From: Paragonimus westermani
Taxonomy: Eukaryota > Platyhelminthes > Trematoda > Plagiorchiida > Troglotrematidae
Length of the DNA stretch: 64,000 bases
Assembly (NCBI GenBank): GCA_008508345.1
Contig: QNGE01000850.1
Coordinates: 60,288 to 124,287, forward strand
Direction: 5' to 3'
Within the stretch, counting starts at the first letter, position 1, and each line of letters begins with the position of its first letter. The translations under genes and the position numbers were made by a program. The notes under the pieces are model-generated. The model did not search any database, was not told where the DNA came from, and worked only from the letters and a program-made list of their open reading frames with translations. Of this stretch, positions 44,530-58,700 are shown piece by piece.

Positions 44530-47500
44530 CTCGCAATTTGGCTACGATTCGCTGCACGTATGTTTCGTATTTGACGACCTCGCTGTGCGTTAATTATTTA
44601 AATATCATCGCCGCACTGTTCTGTTTAGTTTCCAAATTAATTATACTACTCGTTCATTTGTCCTTCTCGTTTAGAGCCTGACGGTGCAACGAATTCCGTT
44701 CAATAGTTTTCCGTTGTAATTAGCCTGATTTTTAACCACCAAAAACAAGCTTTTTTGTACACCTTTCTTCTAACAGATAAACCGGAATTTCTGCGTATCC
44801 TCCGGATATCTTTGCAAGTATGAACCTATTTACTCCTCTACTTTCAGCGGTTCTTTTCCCCTCATCTTCGCTTGCAAAATTATCCCACCATTCCAAGAGT
44901 CCTGTCTACTTGTTTACTGCCGGTAAACTTATAGTTCTTGCTCATTTGTTTAGTAAACTTTTTCAAATTTCCAACCCACCTCTTGAGCATTCATCTAGAT
45001 TCAATGTCTTCATCATGAGTGCTACAGACAGACGTCAAAATGACATACGGCCCCGATAGTCTTACGCTTAATGTCTCTTCTGCACGCTGGCTTACATATT
45101 CCACCGCACCCCATTTGTACTTAGTTTTCTTAAATGAGAGCCCATCCCGTCCCTTGACAACGTTTGTCAAAAATATGGAGGAAATCATTATCCACCTTGA
45201 ATATTCATTTTGCTGCTCATTACGTCACCATATTTTGCCTGTTTGTCTGCTTAAGACATATAACTGGGGTGCTGTTGTGAATTTACCTCTCGGAGTGCCC
45301 ATGGAATTCATTTAAAGCTTGACTTAAACGCCACTGTTTAATTTGAGTCTAAGTCTGCCCAGTGCTTGCAGTGCAACGTAGAGGCTTGGCTGGCTTGTGC
45401 GCACAGTACGTCTTCCTCAGATGCTGCGGTTTACCCTTACGTGTGTTAGCCCGTCATAACGACGTGGTTTACTTCAAATCTTATTGAACAAGTTGTTCCC
45501 TAATTTCGATATCGTAGATATTGGGGCGACCTTGAAGGTACAAACAAAAATTCTCGTATGTTTCCGGGTAAACCTCAGAAGAAAAATTGCAATTCATATA
45601 GCTAGTTATTAACAGCTGATGCGATTACCCCCAGTTACCCCTGCTGACATATTTTAGCAACGAGTTGATGGAGAGGCGAACATTTCTTCTCATTTCTTTT
45701 CTGTAAAATGGCTGAATTTGATAGTGGTGGAAGTTGTGCAATGCAATTTCCTGCGAGAATCCGAACAGAGGGTTTCATATAGGAAAGATTGAGAATATAC
45801 AGAAGTTGATTCGCCGTCAAAGAATAGATTCTAGCAAGGTCCAGTACACACTACATATATATATATATCTACAGTGCCAAAGCGAATTCCAGTAAATCAG
45901 ATAACGTTCACCTTCGAGGATTGTGTTCGTCACTCACAGTAAATTTTCTCTTCTATATCTCATTTTGAAACGAAGATTGAGTTTGTAAACAGTGACTCAA
46001 ATAATAAACGCAAGCAAATTATCATAGTGAGTTTTCCCGATGTCGGATGCACTCACTTTTTGGCTACTTCTGTCAAGCCTTCTCTCTATTAGTTAATAAA
46101 AACGATAGATCGTTCGTTCCTTGTCTTCAGTGCTCACTTCTGAGGACTGACCGATCGGGGTACAAAAAATGTTGATTGCTTCCCATTACTGAGCTTTCCA
46201 TCAGTAAGGAACTCTGCTGAGGAGATTACTGTTCCGAGGATTCAAATTTTTTTACCCGATGTTAACAACGAAATAAGTAGTGTTGACAGGCCACCCCTGG
46301 TTGTGTCACCTTAATCTGACTCTAAAAAAACACAACTGAGAGTAAAAAGCGAACGTCATGTCCACATGGTTGATGCACAGGTGCAGCTGTACAAACAACA
46401 TCTTAATGTCAGTTGAAGAATCGATGTTATATTGCGAACGTTTGATTGACGCGTAGACGATGGACACCAGAGTCTAAGATATTATTCATTCAATCGAGGC
46501 CGAAAGTTCTCATGATGGATGAGAACTGACCAATAGTAGGTAGTGTTATTTGTTCTCAGCAGTCTTCGTGTTCACAAAATTTATGTTATCCTTTCGTCAA
46601 CCTCTTCAGATTTCGTTTGTCCACTGCATTTCACATCCCGCAAGTCCACTAACCGAGTTCCAAATCTTATTTTGATGTCGCTCACCTATAGTCGTCTGGT
46701 GGATCGGTGAAGATTACTTGCAGCTAGGTGGCATTTATGATTTGGAACACTACCGAGATGGACCGGTAACACACTTAACGTAAAAAACCAACGGATCAAA
46801 CGTCAGACACCAGACAACGATTTGTAGTGACACGAGGATGGGTGACAGGAAAATTCACGTCATTTCTAGGATAAGACATTTTTTTGTTCATAGGTAAACC
46901 TCATGCGTGGCTTTTTCCTATGAAGATAAGTGTTCGTCCCGTTCTGTTGATGTTTTTTAAAAATCATTTGAAATCACGCATTTAGAGCTTTGAGACAAGT
47001 TGAAATAATCATCCATTAAACTTATAGCGTATACTTCATCTTACTTATTGAAAAGTATCATATACGGTCGGTAAATGACTCTTGCTCCAAGATTTGTAAC
47101 CTACATCAGCTCAAGAACTGGGCACGTGACGTGTATGGAAAATTCTGACGAACGGGCACGTTACAAATTAGCTGGGGATATATAGTTTGTACTGAGTCCT
47201 TTCAATCAAACAAAAACTGCTTCTTGTTGTATTCAAACGGTTATCTGTGTTCAAATGCATATTAGTGATTCAGAAAATTACGACTTCCTCCACGTCAATT
47301 GCGACGTAGCCTGTGGTGACTTTGGTATTTATAAAAGCATATATGTCGGCTGCATGTCAGAGTAAGTTGAAACACTCATCAATGAATACATCTATGATCT
47401 GAAAGCTAAACAGGCTGTCATCGCTAGAATCATACGGTGAAGTGTGCACAACGATGACTCAACCGCAGCCTTCCACAGCCAGTGTGTTTCCAGAAACAGT

Positions 47501-49440
47501 TCCGAAAAGGCACAGGACTCTTCGCTCAGTATTACCGAGTTAATGTTTGTTTGCACATAAGTGACCTGTCAACCAGCGATCGATTAGATTGTCTCAAGTC
47601 TCATCATTTCTTCATATTGACTTAGGCACAAACATGTACGTTGCCGGTATCCCTGTGTGCATTGTTCTGGCAACGGACTTGGTTGTGATGATCGTTTTTT
47701 GTAGTAGTAAAGTGCGACGCTGGTAGGCAAATACTGAATGCGGTGACGAAATGCGTCCATTCGTTTCAGCATGCCTTTGGTGTGTTCAGCATTCACCATA
47801 TGTGGCACATTGCGACACCATCCAGGTTAATCAACAACGTTCGTTTAGAAGCTGCTTTCGCGGTGAACAATAAGCTCAGCGTTGTTAACGTCAGGTCACC
47901 TATTCAATCAAACAGATTTTCGCCTGCCAGAAATTAATCATATTGACCTGATAACAGGTTTTCTGCCAACAACTGTAATTTGACGAAGTTAGTTGAGTGG
48001 TTTTGAGATTCAGTGATTGCTGTTGTTGTTATACGCGCAGATCTAAAGGCATCAGTTAAAGAATCTTAAGACACTGATAATGTATGTGTCATACAAAACA
48101 GCTGGACTACAAGTGTATTTAGCAGTTTCTTACAAACGGCATACTGTAAACTCCATCAAACAGTGTTCATCCCAATAGATTAGACCATCAGGACAACACA
48201 AACAGCGTCGGCGTCATACGTTTGCCCGCTTTCACGAGTGCACCATCGCCACGCGGCAGTCATTAGACTGAGAGCAAAATCCTCTGACGATCATTATAAG
48301 GTCACCTATGCTTAGGCGTTCAGTTGTTCTTTAAAAACGTGAGAATAATGATCCACTCACTGCAAGAATCGTTCTAAGGAATGTACTGTGATATAACACT
48401 CCAAATCAAGTGACAGGTTTCAAGCTTAGAAGACGACTACACTGTTTTGTGTTCAAACACACCAGTAATCTTCTTATATACTTCTAGACAATTGGCTGCT
48501 GACACCATTTTCTTACATTTTTTCTCACTTTCCTTCCGGTTACACTTTTGTTGTGAAACAAGCATTAATTCCAGTCTGATCATTCCCATCATAACTTTTG
48601 TTCTGTTTGTAATTGACCGCAAAATCTGAAAAAATACCTACCGTAGGTTTCCTGGAAAGTTCTGTTTTGCTAACACATCGGTTGCGATAATTTGATGCAA
48701 CTGTGTCTACAAGGTCATACTGCTTCTTAATGGTATGCTCAAGAGTCCCGTTACACAGAGTTTATCTTAGTTTTGTTGGCTTAATCGAGGTGTAATGAAG
48801 AAATTAGCCACACCAATTTATCACACAGTCAGGTTTCCGCTTTTGTAATTCAAATCTAAGCATCATCGCGTTAAATCACGACAACACTTTTCAAAGCAGA
48901 AACGCCTTCAGTGAAGAACGAAAATATTCACTTAACAAAGTCCTTGTTATCGTGAAGAAGAGTAGCACTTCAATCCAGCAAACCCACTCTGTGGGTACGA
49001 TGAACGTTTGAAAGTTATCCGCTCCATTTCTTTACGAATAAAGCTAAACACTTTGGGAACCGTATTAAACATGTTATTGACAAATAGACTGAGAATAACA
49101 CAACGGTACGAGCAAGTTATTACACTTTACATCTCGACCACTCCGGGTGAACTTTCTCAGGAGCATTGTAATCGAAATCAAATTAACAGAAAAACAGAGT
49201 TTAGAGCTGCTGTCGTTTATCCATCAACACCACACTGCAGACAATGGTTTGTTATCACTACGATTAACCCAAGCATGTGGTGTGTATGTGTAAAGAGCTT
49301 CAGCACAGCATGGGAAGACAGACCCTTGTTAATCACCCGAGCTTAATCAAAACCTGTCGTGCGATTCTCTCACAGTGCATGTATTGCGGTGACTAAATCT
49401 TTCTCTAGATTCTGAATTTGTTTTCAAGTTGACGATCACT
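44530..49440. other. Non-coding stretch with (AT)n run and a small palindrome
   Basis: An (AT)n run lies at about 45,853-45,869. A perfect 9-bp palindrome AGTTCTCAT/ATGAGAACT with a 5-base spacer occurs at 46,506-46,528. A minus-strand stretch upstream of the PLE (44,530-44,800) has no recognisable PLE sequence. Open frames are short and unrecognised. Confidence 0.45.
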
Positions 49441-49449
49441 CACATTTGA

Positions 49450-49690
49450 TCGCAGCGTTTACATTCACACAGACTTTCCAGCCAGCCTCTTTTGGAAAGA
49501 AAAGCTAGACTCGAGTTTCGCTCTCATTGGAGCTCGTCAGTAGTGCATATCCTTGCTACGGTCGAGATTTGAACCCCGGCCATTCCAAACATGAGGCAAC
49601 CGTGTTGTCCACTGCACCGTCGACCTCACATTAGGCACGACCGAATCATCAAATCTGAACGCTCAACCACTTTCGCTTGTGAGCAATGAT
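49450..49690 (-). repeat. tRNA-related SINE-like sequence
   Basis: On the minus strand, 49,626-49,558 holds GGTGCAGTGGACAACACGGT (A-box/D-arm-like) and, at B-box distance, GGGGTTCAAATCTC (B box with a partial T-stem). The flanking piece 49,633-49,686 matches 26,787-26,835, showing it is interspersed. The arms no longer pair well, so it is not a working tRNA. The exact SINE ends are unknown. Confidence 0.6.
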
Positions 49691-52600
49691 CAGGTTGCCC
49701 GATCGTCCCTAGAGGAGACACAGTAGCTGTCCTGTTAACTCCAATCGATAACTCCGCTATAAGGACTTCCAAGACAGGTCGAAATTTCCGATCTCATTAA
49801 ACCTGCAAAGCGATATGTTAGATTACTGATGAGTAGTCCGGAATTTGGTCTGTGTCTTCAGGAGGAAACCGTGTGTCCTTGGTGTGTTCAGCAGTGCGTA
49901 CTTTTAGTTGTCTGCTTGTCTCTCTACTGCGGCTGGCACTGCAGTCACCGCATTTGATTTTGTAAACACAGTCTGCCTGGTCGTCCATAGGAACTTGATC
50001 CTTGAAATAAATCGTCAGTCGCCCTAAGGTATTACCTGACCGAAATACAGTCCGAATAGTGTATTTAGAAATAATGCAGCGGAGGTATCAGATGTTTGTT
50101 TATGATGTGATGTTTACATAGTTGACCTGAAAGTTCGAATCCCTTTGGTCTCCTTCTTATTTGACATACACTTAATTGTGTTTTCAATGAATATTTTCCG
50201 GATAGTGGTTAGCTTCCAGCATTTTTTTACTGTGAGAAGTCTTTGTTGTTTTGGGAGAGAGATTGGTGGGCGACGAGATGAAGATCACCAGAATGAGTTG
50301 GTTTGCGACACAGAAACCCGAAATCTCTGCTACTCATTAACTTTGACTAATCAGTCTAGAAAATAAACGAACGTTCTCCGGTTTCAGTTTCCAATGTGAA
50401 TATAATGTAATTGCATTTTGAGCTAAGAATCTGTAGGAATTGGTCGCAAGCGGTTTGTTCCATGACTACAAGTGTCACCTACGTACCGCCTGCAAATCCA
50501 AGGAGGGCAGATAAACTGTCAACTACGAACAATTTATTGATGGAACGAGTGATTAACGTCGAACATCTTGGGCGACGTTAGTAAGTCGAGCCATCCAGGT
50601 AACCAATACACAATTGACAAAAGTGAAGTCATTGATTTCGTAGAGTATCGAATAGAACAGTAATACTCACGGCCGATGAAACAAACTGCAATGGCACATT
50701 TTCGTAGATGCTTCTGCTGTACGAATCCATCGAGGTATCAAATGAGCACTAAACCATGTAAACAACGCAGCCTAAACCCATGTAAGAGTTGAACTTAAAA
50801 CGACTCACCAAGAGAAAGTTAGCTGTTACACCAGTAATAAATGAAGTTGATGTGATTTTAAGGAAAACCGAGCTTCTCGTTGAAGAAGTGAGCCGTTTAA
50901 CGATACAATAGGAAACAGGAGAGCACTTTAAAGACTGACAAGACTAACAGACGCATGCGAAAATAACCCACAAACATTTGTAGTAAAAAGCCAATGACGC
51001 GAAAAAAAGAATAATATTTGTATAGCTACAAAGTACGACTGAACCGATGAAGACTGTGGATAAAATAATAGACGCCAGTTACACAACGTAAACTAGGTTG
51101 TTCATCAGTACATAGGCTATCTTCCTGATTAGTCTCATATAACTATTAATTGTTAGGATGGAGAACAAAAGAATGAATGAAATGGTAAAATATATAGAAG
51201 AACACAAACTTGTTAAAACCTGAACTTAAACAATCAAACGTCAACAACCTATCGTCAGATAATTAAAACACATCAACAAGCAAACATCGTCATTTGATCA
51301 TGATGTTTTTCAATTAATTTCTTTGGACCACCAAATTGAAATTACTTCTAATCAGCTAGACACTTGTTCAACTGAACTGGCATTCCTTCAACTAGTTCCA
51401 GTCAATCTATCGCATTTCACCATGGTGAGATATGCAAGACGTTTGCTTCGACACTTCTGTCCGACCTCAGTCTTCCTGTACATTTTGACTTCGCTAAATG
51501 CATAATCACATCCTCAATCACATCATCTTACAGCTCCACGAAAACAAGTATATATATATATCTGTATACGCAAACCCATACCTATGATTCATCTCATACC
51601 TTTTGAGTAGCAAAGCTTATTTTCAATCCTGACAATTTTACCAACTGAATGAAAACAACTTCAAATTAACACCTTTTCAGGTGGTTGCCTGAATGCTGAC
51701 TACTCATCGCTAAAATAAAGTAGTTTGTTGACTTGACTAGAGTGGTGGTGATCATTTCAACCTTGTTAAAAGTCCACATCACCGAAGGGAGAGTTTATAC
51801 AATTGCATGATTCTTCAGCTGTTTCTTGAAACAGTAAGCTTATCCTTCTGTCGACCTACCTGCTGACCCATGCTGATGAAAACATATGAACTACTCACTG
51901 ATTTTGCTAGCTTAAGGATTACTCATCCGTAAAACTAGCACATGGGCTATGCGCTTCAGTCCTATAGCAGACAAACACACTCATTTGCATATAACACTAA
52001 TCCGAAAAGTTCACTGTTGCAATGTTACCCAAAACCCAGTTCCTTTTAGTAGCAAGAACCACTGCATGCCAAACTGTACTCTCCTGTTTGTTCTTGTATT
52101 TCTTGCTGTTCAGTTCAATACTCAAATACTTGTTGATGCCTCACTACACAGTGTTAGTGCAGCGCGATCGCTAGTTCTCATTATATCAGGATGCACACGT
52201 ATAATACAACTCGATCGCTACCGATGATCTTGTAATGATTTAGACGCGTTCACGTTTCTGTATCGGTGGGGACAGTGGTCGGGTTGTATACTAATGTAGG
52301 AGCTCGACTGAAGTGTCCGGCTGATCCATTTTTGCTTGAGCACATACGACTGAATGTGCTGATTAACAGAAGGAATACTGAAGTCGCATGCTAGTGAACG
52401 CCGAACACTTAGACATGATAGAAATATGTCGGAGAACCTTGTAGTCCTGGTGGAAAATGCTGTGTATAGTACCAACTCAGGGAAGAGTTCGGCTCAGGTT
52501 GACCATTAGTTTGTGGCGAAGGTGACCGAGCAGTTCCGAGACGCAAGGTAAACCATATTCTACTACAGTTCCCATTCGCCCACTTTGGCAGTGCACATAT

Positions 52601-52735
52601 GCTTCTGGTCAAACCATGAAAATGAACAGGGGACAAGAACACAACAAAACTGCCGTGGTAGGATATTGAAGTATACTTGTATATTTTGTGTGCGTTTTTT
52701 GCATCAACACAAGGTAACTGTTGTAGCACGCTTGT
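49691..52735. other. Non-coding stretch; (AT)n at 51,548-51,562
   Basis: AT-rich with short frames only, plus one AT microsatellite. The part next to 52,735 is expected to hold the 3' UTR and poly(A) signal of the minus-strand serine protease; no canonical AATAAA was pinned down. Confidence 0.45.
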
Positions 52736-52900
52736 CTAATTGTGACTGATGATGTTTCTTATCCAGCCGATGTAATGCGGTACTCGCGTGTAGATACCTG
52801 GGTATGCAGACGCGCACCTCAAGCCATAAGATACAATGCCCGTGATGACTCTCTGGTTATCGATGGCTGAACGGCATAACAGCGGACCGCCGGAGTCGTA
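52736..52900 (-). CDS. Trypsin-family serine protease, last exon
   Basis: On the minus strand, an acceptor (CTCCATAAAACAG) precedes 52,900, and the exon reads YDSGGPLLCRSAIDNQRVIT then GIVSYGLRCASAYPGIYTRV, ending in PHYIGWIRNIISHN and TAG (52,738-52,736). DSGGPL contains the catalytic Ser (195, chymotrypsin numbering). CA-x-x-x-PGIYTRV-x-x-Y-x-x-WI is the standard C-terminal block of S1 peptidases, and Cys220 is present. It begins at codon phase 0, matching the exon at 63,061-63,215, which ends in SCQ at phase 0. The first residue here is position 193, normally Gly and part of the oxyanion hole; it is Tyr if this acceptor is used. The specificity position 189 is Asp in the preceding exon (KDSCQ), typical of trypsins. 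Confidence 0.88.
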   Translation of the reverse strand, partial: YDSGGPLLCRSAIDNQRVITGIVSYGLRCASAYPGIYTRVPHYIGWIRNIISHN

Positions 52901-53589
52901 CTGTTTTATGGAGCAGCAGGTTGAAATAGTGGAAACAGATGGAAGCAATCAAGAATCGCAAAAGCATCAAATATGTTTTGTCTAAAGAAATTGCAAAACT
53001 GAAGAACTGAAGCCTTAGAGTCGACAGTCATGACGCACCAAGTTCATAGTGATTTTGGGTACCATTGTGGATCACATGCTCGGTTGACACAATGCGAAAA
53101 CTGTGGAACGGGTCAGAGAAAGAACTGTTAACGAAGTTACGTTGATTACTGTAGGGTTTAGGATACATCCAAACCTCGGTTCAGTAGCTCGCATCGACTG
53201 ACCCTAAGAGATAAACACAGAGGAGGATCTGAAGCTGATATTCGGCAGTTGGTATCAAACACTCAATTTTAAATATGAACAGACCTCAATAATTAAACCA
53301 AGCACTTAGCATGCGAGCTAGGCGTATATAATCTCAAACACATATTGTTAATGATGTGGATGACTGACACAAGATGCGAGGTGGACAGCTGAAGCCTTGT
53401 TGTAACGAAGTGAAGTTGATTATGAAAAGGTCACTTATTGCAAGTCGGGTTCGCCTTGCGTGCCAGAGACCCCACGATTCATGTTGCCGGTGGATGGAAG
53501 CACAGTCTGATGGTGGCTGGTCTGGCTGTGTCGTCAATGCGGCCAGTATTTGGCCGATTTAACACTGTATCAAGTGCAGTTTATGTTGT

Positions 53590-53820
53590 GGGGTAAAGGT
53601 CACGGGAGAGCTCTCTCGTTGATAACGTCCACTTTTTACTTACAGCTTTGTTTTTGTTCACAAGGTGTAGACACATTAATGGCAGAATATGCACTTAGTT
53701 GCTTTTAGTAGTTAGGTTCCATATCTTCCGTTTTTTTGATATTCGACAGTGGACTTGGTTCTTCCCTCCAAAGCTGTATGACAGCTCAGCATCAGTGTCA
53801 AACATTGCAGTGCAATTGTT
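53590..53820. repeat. Dispersed repeat, copy B
   Basis: Same-orientation match to 1-230, for example CACAAGGTGTAGACACATTAA (shared core AAGGTGTAG) and TTTTAGTAGTTAGGTTCC. It is diverged and without coding capacity. It lies in the inferred protease intron. Confidence 0.6.
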
Positions 53821-55642
53821 TGTGAGGACGAGGGTTAGAAACCATAGAGGGCACACTTCTGATGAAGAAGATGGTGAATACAAACGAGAAAACGCTAAAT
53901 GCACCCTCGGGAAGTGGATGATTATACAGTGAAACGGAAGTAGTGAACAGTTTGAGGGACGGTGAAACATAGGTAAAAGTCTATCTGAAGCTTAATGAAA
54001 TGCTTCAATCAAGAAAGTACATCAGGTAGTAAAAATTTGAAATATTTAACTAACCTACGAATAAACGTGATTAATGACTTTACGGATGTAGGGATCAGAC
54101 GAGAGACAAACGTTTATCGGTAATTCGTACACCGAAAAAGCGAGAAGCACTTACATAATTGAGCGTACCTGCCGATTTTCAGACCATTGTAACGTTTTTC
54201 TCTGTTTACATTGTAAAATTGAACTGCACTGATCACTAATATATTCGTGAAGGATACCAGCATACTTATGTCGAGTAACGTTAAAACTTCCCGGAATGTC
54301 CCTTAGATACTGGATGAAGAACTATCAGGGATAAACTGCTCCTCGAAGAATCTACCAGTCTGGGGTGACGTGCAATTTGTGCCTGTTCTGTGTAGCAAAA
54401 TTGTGACGTATTTTGTGATTTATTCAATGTAAGGTAAATATAGTTTTATTTCCTGTTTGGTAGATAAAACTGCTCACGTACATTTAATTAATGTGAGTGC
54501 ATAATCAACAGATAAACTTTCAAGAGTAACCGATTGGTGGACCGACAAGTTTCGTTCACACACATTCAAATCGCAACTGATAGATGGACATACACTTGAG
54601 TTTGTGACTGATATAAAACAATATTTAGTCTGTACGCTGCACAGATTCGCTGACAAGTTGCTAAACACTTGTTGAACATGTAGAAACTAAAGGGCGTTCC
54701 TGAGCGTCGAGCGGGATCTGATGATTGGAATGATGTATATGTACTATGAAGGAAATGTCAACAGAGAGAGTGGTAATGCACCACTGCCAACAGACATATA
54801 CATACGTCAGCCACATATAACAGTGTTTGTGTTCATAGTTGATGGGTCTACACACTCGCTGTTAAGCATCCAGAAACGAACAACTCCCTAGTTCAAATGG
54901 TCATATCAGTGTGCCTGGGAAACAATAATTAGAAACTAGTGAAGCGTAACAAATTTACTTTGGCTGATTTAAGATTATTTGTGGTTGGATTGAGTTGAGG
55001 TGGTTGTTACCTTTGAACCCACGAAGTCCACCTTGTCACCCTTGAACAAACGAAGAGGAGAAGAATGTCGCTGTTGTAAGAACGTCATTAACGAAATGTA
55101 TCTCTTCCAAGACCATGGTTTGAACTCAGACTACGCTTCAACTAGTTAAAATTCTTTACTCTAATATCAATGGACTCCCGTTAAGAGATCGAAACACCAG
55201 ATGTTATTCTTGTGCAAAAGTGGTTGAAATGTCAGTTCTTAGAGTTCGGCAACGTTTAATTTAGATCAGTGGCAGAGAGGTTTACAAGACTGTGCCACAA
55301 AAGTGAAAACGGAGATCAATTTCCTTTTTGTCAAAAATGTGTGTGACCGATGAAATCACACAACAAGAAGAATAGACGTTTAGGCACCTACCTCTTAAGA
55401 GGCTGGCCGGGAAATCTGCGTCACTGTGGAAACTCTAATCAGAGGTGACGTTTAACCTGATCACTGATGTCTCAGAATCATAAGTCCAGATATGGAAAAT
55501 AAATTCCTGAATTTTTATCCCTTCCTCATAGATATGTTGGGCGCAGAAAACCAGCCCACAAATTTCGACTGACAACAAAACACAGCAAGTTTTACGATGC
55601 AGTGAATAAGGCAAGAATACCGTCTTCATAACTTGAACTAAC

Positions 55643-55745
55643 GTATGAAACTTTGTGTTCGATCCGTCGGTGGACTGAACAAAAATAATCCTGGAAACCG
55701 GGAAGTGCGCAGATATTGCCCGATATTTAAATTGACTTTGTACCC
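55643..55745 (-). CDS. Weak candidate exon, product unknown
   Basis: On the minus strand, the acceptor TCTTGCCTGTCAACAG precedes 55,745, and a GTTAGT donor follows 55,643. The phase-0 frame reads GYKVNLNIGQYLRTSRFPG then LFLFSPPTDRTQSFI. A second frame is also open across the segment for 110 codons. It is inside the inferred protease intron on the same strand, but its end phase (1) does not fit the protease's last exon. No homology is recognised. Confidence 0.22.
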
Positions 55746-58700
55746 CTGTTGACAGGCAAGAAACCACCAGGTCTCATATGAACTGTACGAGGACTGACCA
55801 TCCAATTTTTTTCTCCGAAAGCTTAAGTGGCAGTACATTCATAATAAGAAGACTGAGCCACGGGTTCGCCACGCAAAAACTGCTAGTGATTTTCAGTTGT
55901 GGAATTAGATTACTTAATAATATTTTTTATGGCTTGCTGGCATCAGTTTGTTGACCTCCAGATAAGATGTGACTTTTTATTCAGTGAACAAAATTATTTG
56001 TGATGTTTCAAGCCGACTTTCTGCTGCTCGTTAATTCTCACTCTGGATTCTTGGACAAACGAACAGCGTCGTGTTGATTTACGATGCGATCAGCTGTACA
56101 CATGTAAACGTCAGTGCAAAAGAAATTGAACTAGTATGCTAAAGTCAAATTTGACGAATCGGTTGAGCGACTGTTTCTGTGATGGCCTGCCAAGTCTCCG
56201 GTGTTGGACATAGTCGGCACTTGTGTAAGTTATTTAATGCATTTAAAAAACTCTGGCTCTAACTGTGATTGAAAGTACCACCCTTATATTATAGACGTAC
56301 AATAAGCCTTCTTCACCACCCTGTAGCATTCCAGTTGTATTGATTTATTCTGAAGGTAGATTGGCAGGAGAGCTTGGAATATTCAGTCGATCACTTACGC
56401 GACAACTTCCACCCGCACAACAGAAAGCACTCGTCTACATTTGGCTGCGGTCCTGATGGTTAGTGCGAAGTTAGGAAATTACTTAAATTTGACACTGTTT
56501 GTTGTTTTAAAATGAAGGTACTGTTAAAACTTTCTACCTTGAAGACAGGGTCTGAAGAGTTGTGCGTACAAACGACGATTTTTTCAACATTAAATACAAT
56601 AAGGCTCGAATTGATGGTCAATCCGATCACTTGAAGTTGGTTTAGCATAATGTTGGTTCAGCATGATGTTCGCCGGTTCACCGTCAGTGACAGAAAATTT
56701 TAAATCAACTTGTTAACATATCACGACATAAACTTTCATTCTACTCCGATGAATGTGATTACTCAGTGTTTTTTTTTCAAGACTGTGTCAACTGTGGTTC
56801 TCTGAGCGGCGAGTACAGCAACGTTATGGTGCTCATGATAAACCAGTGTACTTTTCACAAATCCAACCCTGAATACGGCATAGCCTGGTGATGAATTTAT
56901 ATGGATTAATCTGTACTCGGTTTTTTTAACTGGTAAAACAACCAGTGAGCCATAATGCGTCTTTTGTCTGGTTCATGATAACATCTGGCTTGGCCTGTCG
57001 AGTAAGTTACGGACTAATATTCCCGTGGATATGCAACGCATTAATCACGTCAGACTGATACCATGTTTTGTCTTCCTCACTCTACGCAGATCACTTCATG
57101 AGGATAAACCATCAGTCCGCCATGGTCACCGCGGCTATGGACACATCTATGAGTCCAGGGAATCGAAAATCCCATTGATATTTTGAAAAGGATGTGCGCA
57201 CGTAAAAGTAGAATTTTACTGTACAGTCTTATTACGAATCGAAAGCAAGTTCGAAATGCACGACAGTTTGCTGCTTACTATAGCTATTAGTTCACTAGTG
57301 AGTTGGGTGTGACACTTATATCAGATTCAGTGCAGTGCATGCGTCAATCCGTAGTCAACCTATGACATTTATCGTTCTTGTAGTAGAATGTATGGGCAGA
57401 TCTCGCCAAGTAAGCGAAGCCGATGAGTGGCAACGGCTGTAAAACCGACTGTGATCCTCCGGTAAATTTTGACCAGTAAATACATCTTACTTCTGTTGTC
57501 ACATTTTATCAATTCTGTTAATTGTTTTCGAAAAGTCGCCTGAGAATCCATCATGTCCGAAGTCATGCCTTATGGCCTTTCTGTTCTTAAGGTTCATATG
57601 CGTCACAATATATGAATGTTTCTGGTGCCAGGCAACCGATTACTAAGGTGGTTATTCCTAACCTACCATCAGAGGATTAAAGCCTCAACAGGAAGCACAA
57701 CAATAAAGTGTTTTGACGTTTGCATCTTGGAACATAATGCGCATGTTTGAGTAAGAAGAAAATCTGTAGTAAAACTGAATTTACTGATGTGAGAAAACAA
57801 ACGACTGAGATATCTGAACATGACATACAAATGAATAAACCGAATTCAGCAGTTCTTTCGAAATTGAACAATTTCATTTTTCTGTAGTGTACTAACAATT
57901 GCAAGGAATGGCATGTTTCATGTTCGATTTCGGACAAGCATTGATTGCATTTATGCCTATGTAGCTGCATCACTTTGCATATCGATTTATTTGCTCAATG
58001 CTGTAGCAGCATTTAATTTACAACAATCATGCGACACTTTCTGGACCAACGTTTTCTATACGATACACATGTACGTGCACGTAACTTATCCATAGAGGAA
58101 GAGTAGACAGTGCGATACTGATAAGGTCCTTCAAAATAGGTTAACAGATGGACGCTTATCATTAATTCCTCATTGTGTTACTGTTTTTAATAACCAGACC
58201 TAGTGCAGCGTCAGCATGAGCTATAACTTTGGGTTAAGCAAACAGTTTCAAGTTGATACAGTGTGTCATCCCCATAGATATAATATATATTTGCAAAAGT
58301 TCATTTGGTCTTAACACATTTTGTCAAATAGCTCGAGAAACAAGAAGATTGAGCAGACCTGTTATTTAGTTGAGCATAATTTTTCGTCTATTTCCGGTTA
58401 CTGAACATCTGGACTATATTTTAAATCTGTATGTATGAAGTGAAGTTTATCGAGGGGATTCTAATCGCCACCAACTTGACGGAGTCATTGTGGATATTTT
58501 TTGGGTTTCATTACTGTCACTGGTTGAATGGGACAGAACTAGCTCAATAGAATAACGTCAGATGTATGAAAGATAGCTAGGCACCACACTACCTGTCACT
58601 AAGTACACAAAAAGCGCAACGCAGTTTTTCAGTACTGAACACATAAGAAACAGAATTCAACATGACACCATAAGAGAATCATTCTGATCATCTGCCGTCA

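Noticed and set aside
46506..46528. 9-bp palindrome as a terminator or operator
   Set aside because: It is short and isolated in eukaryotic non-coding DNA with no flanking gene.
51949..52227. 92-codon ORF with hydrophobic stretch
   Set aside because: Random composition, no splice pair, no family.
55643..55745. Extra exon of the serine protease
   Set aside because: Its end phase (1) does not join the last protease exon (phase 0), and the translation lacks S1 peptidase motifs.
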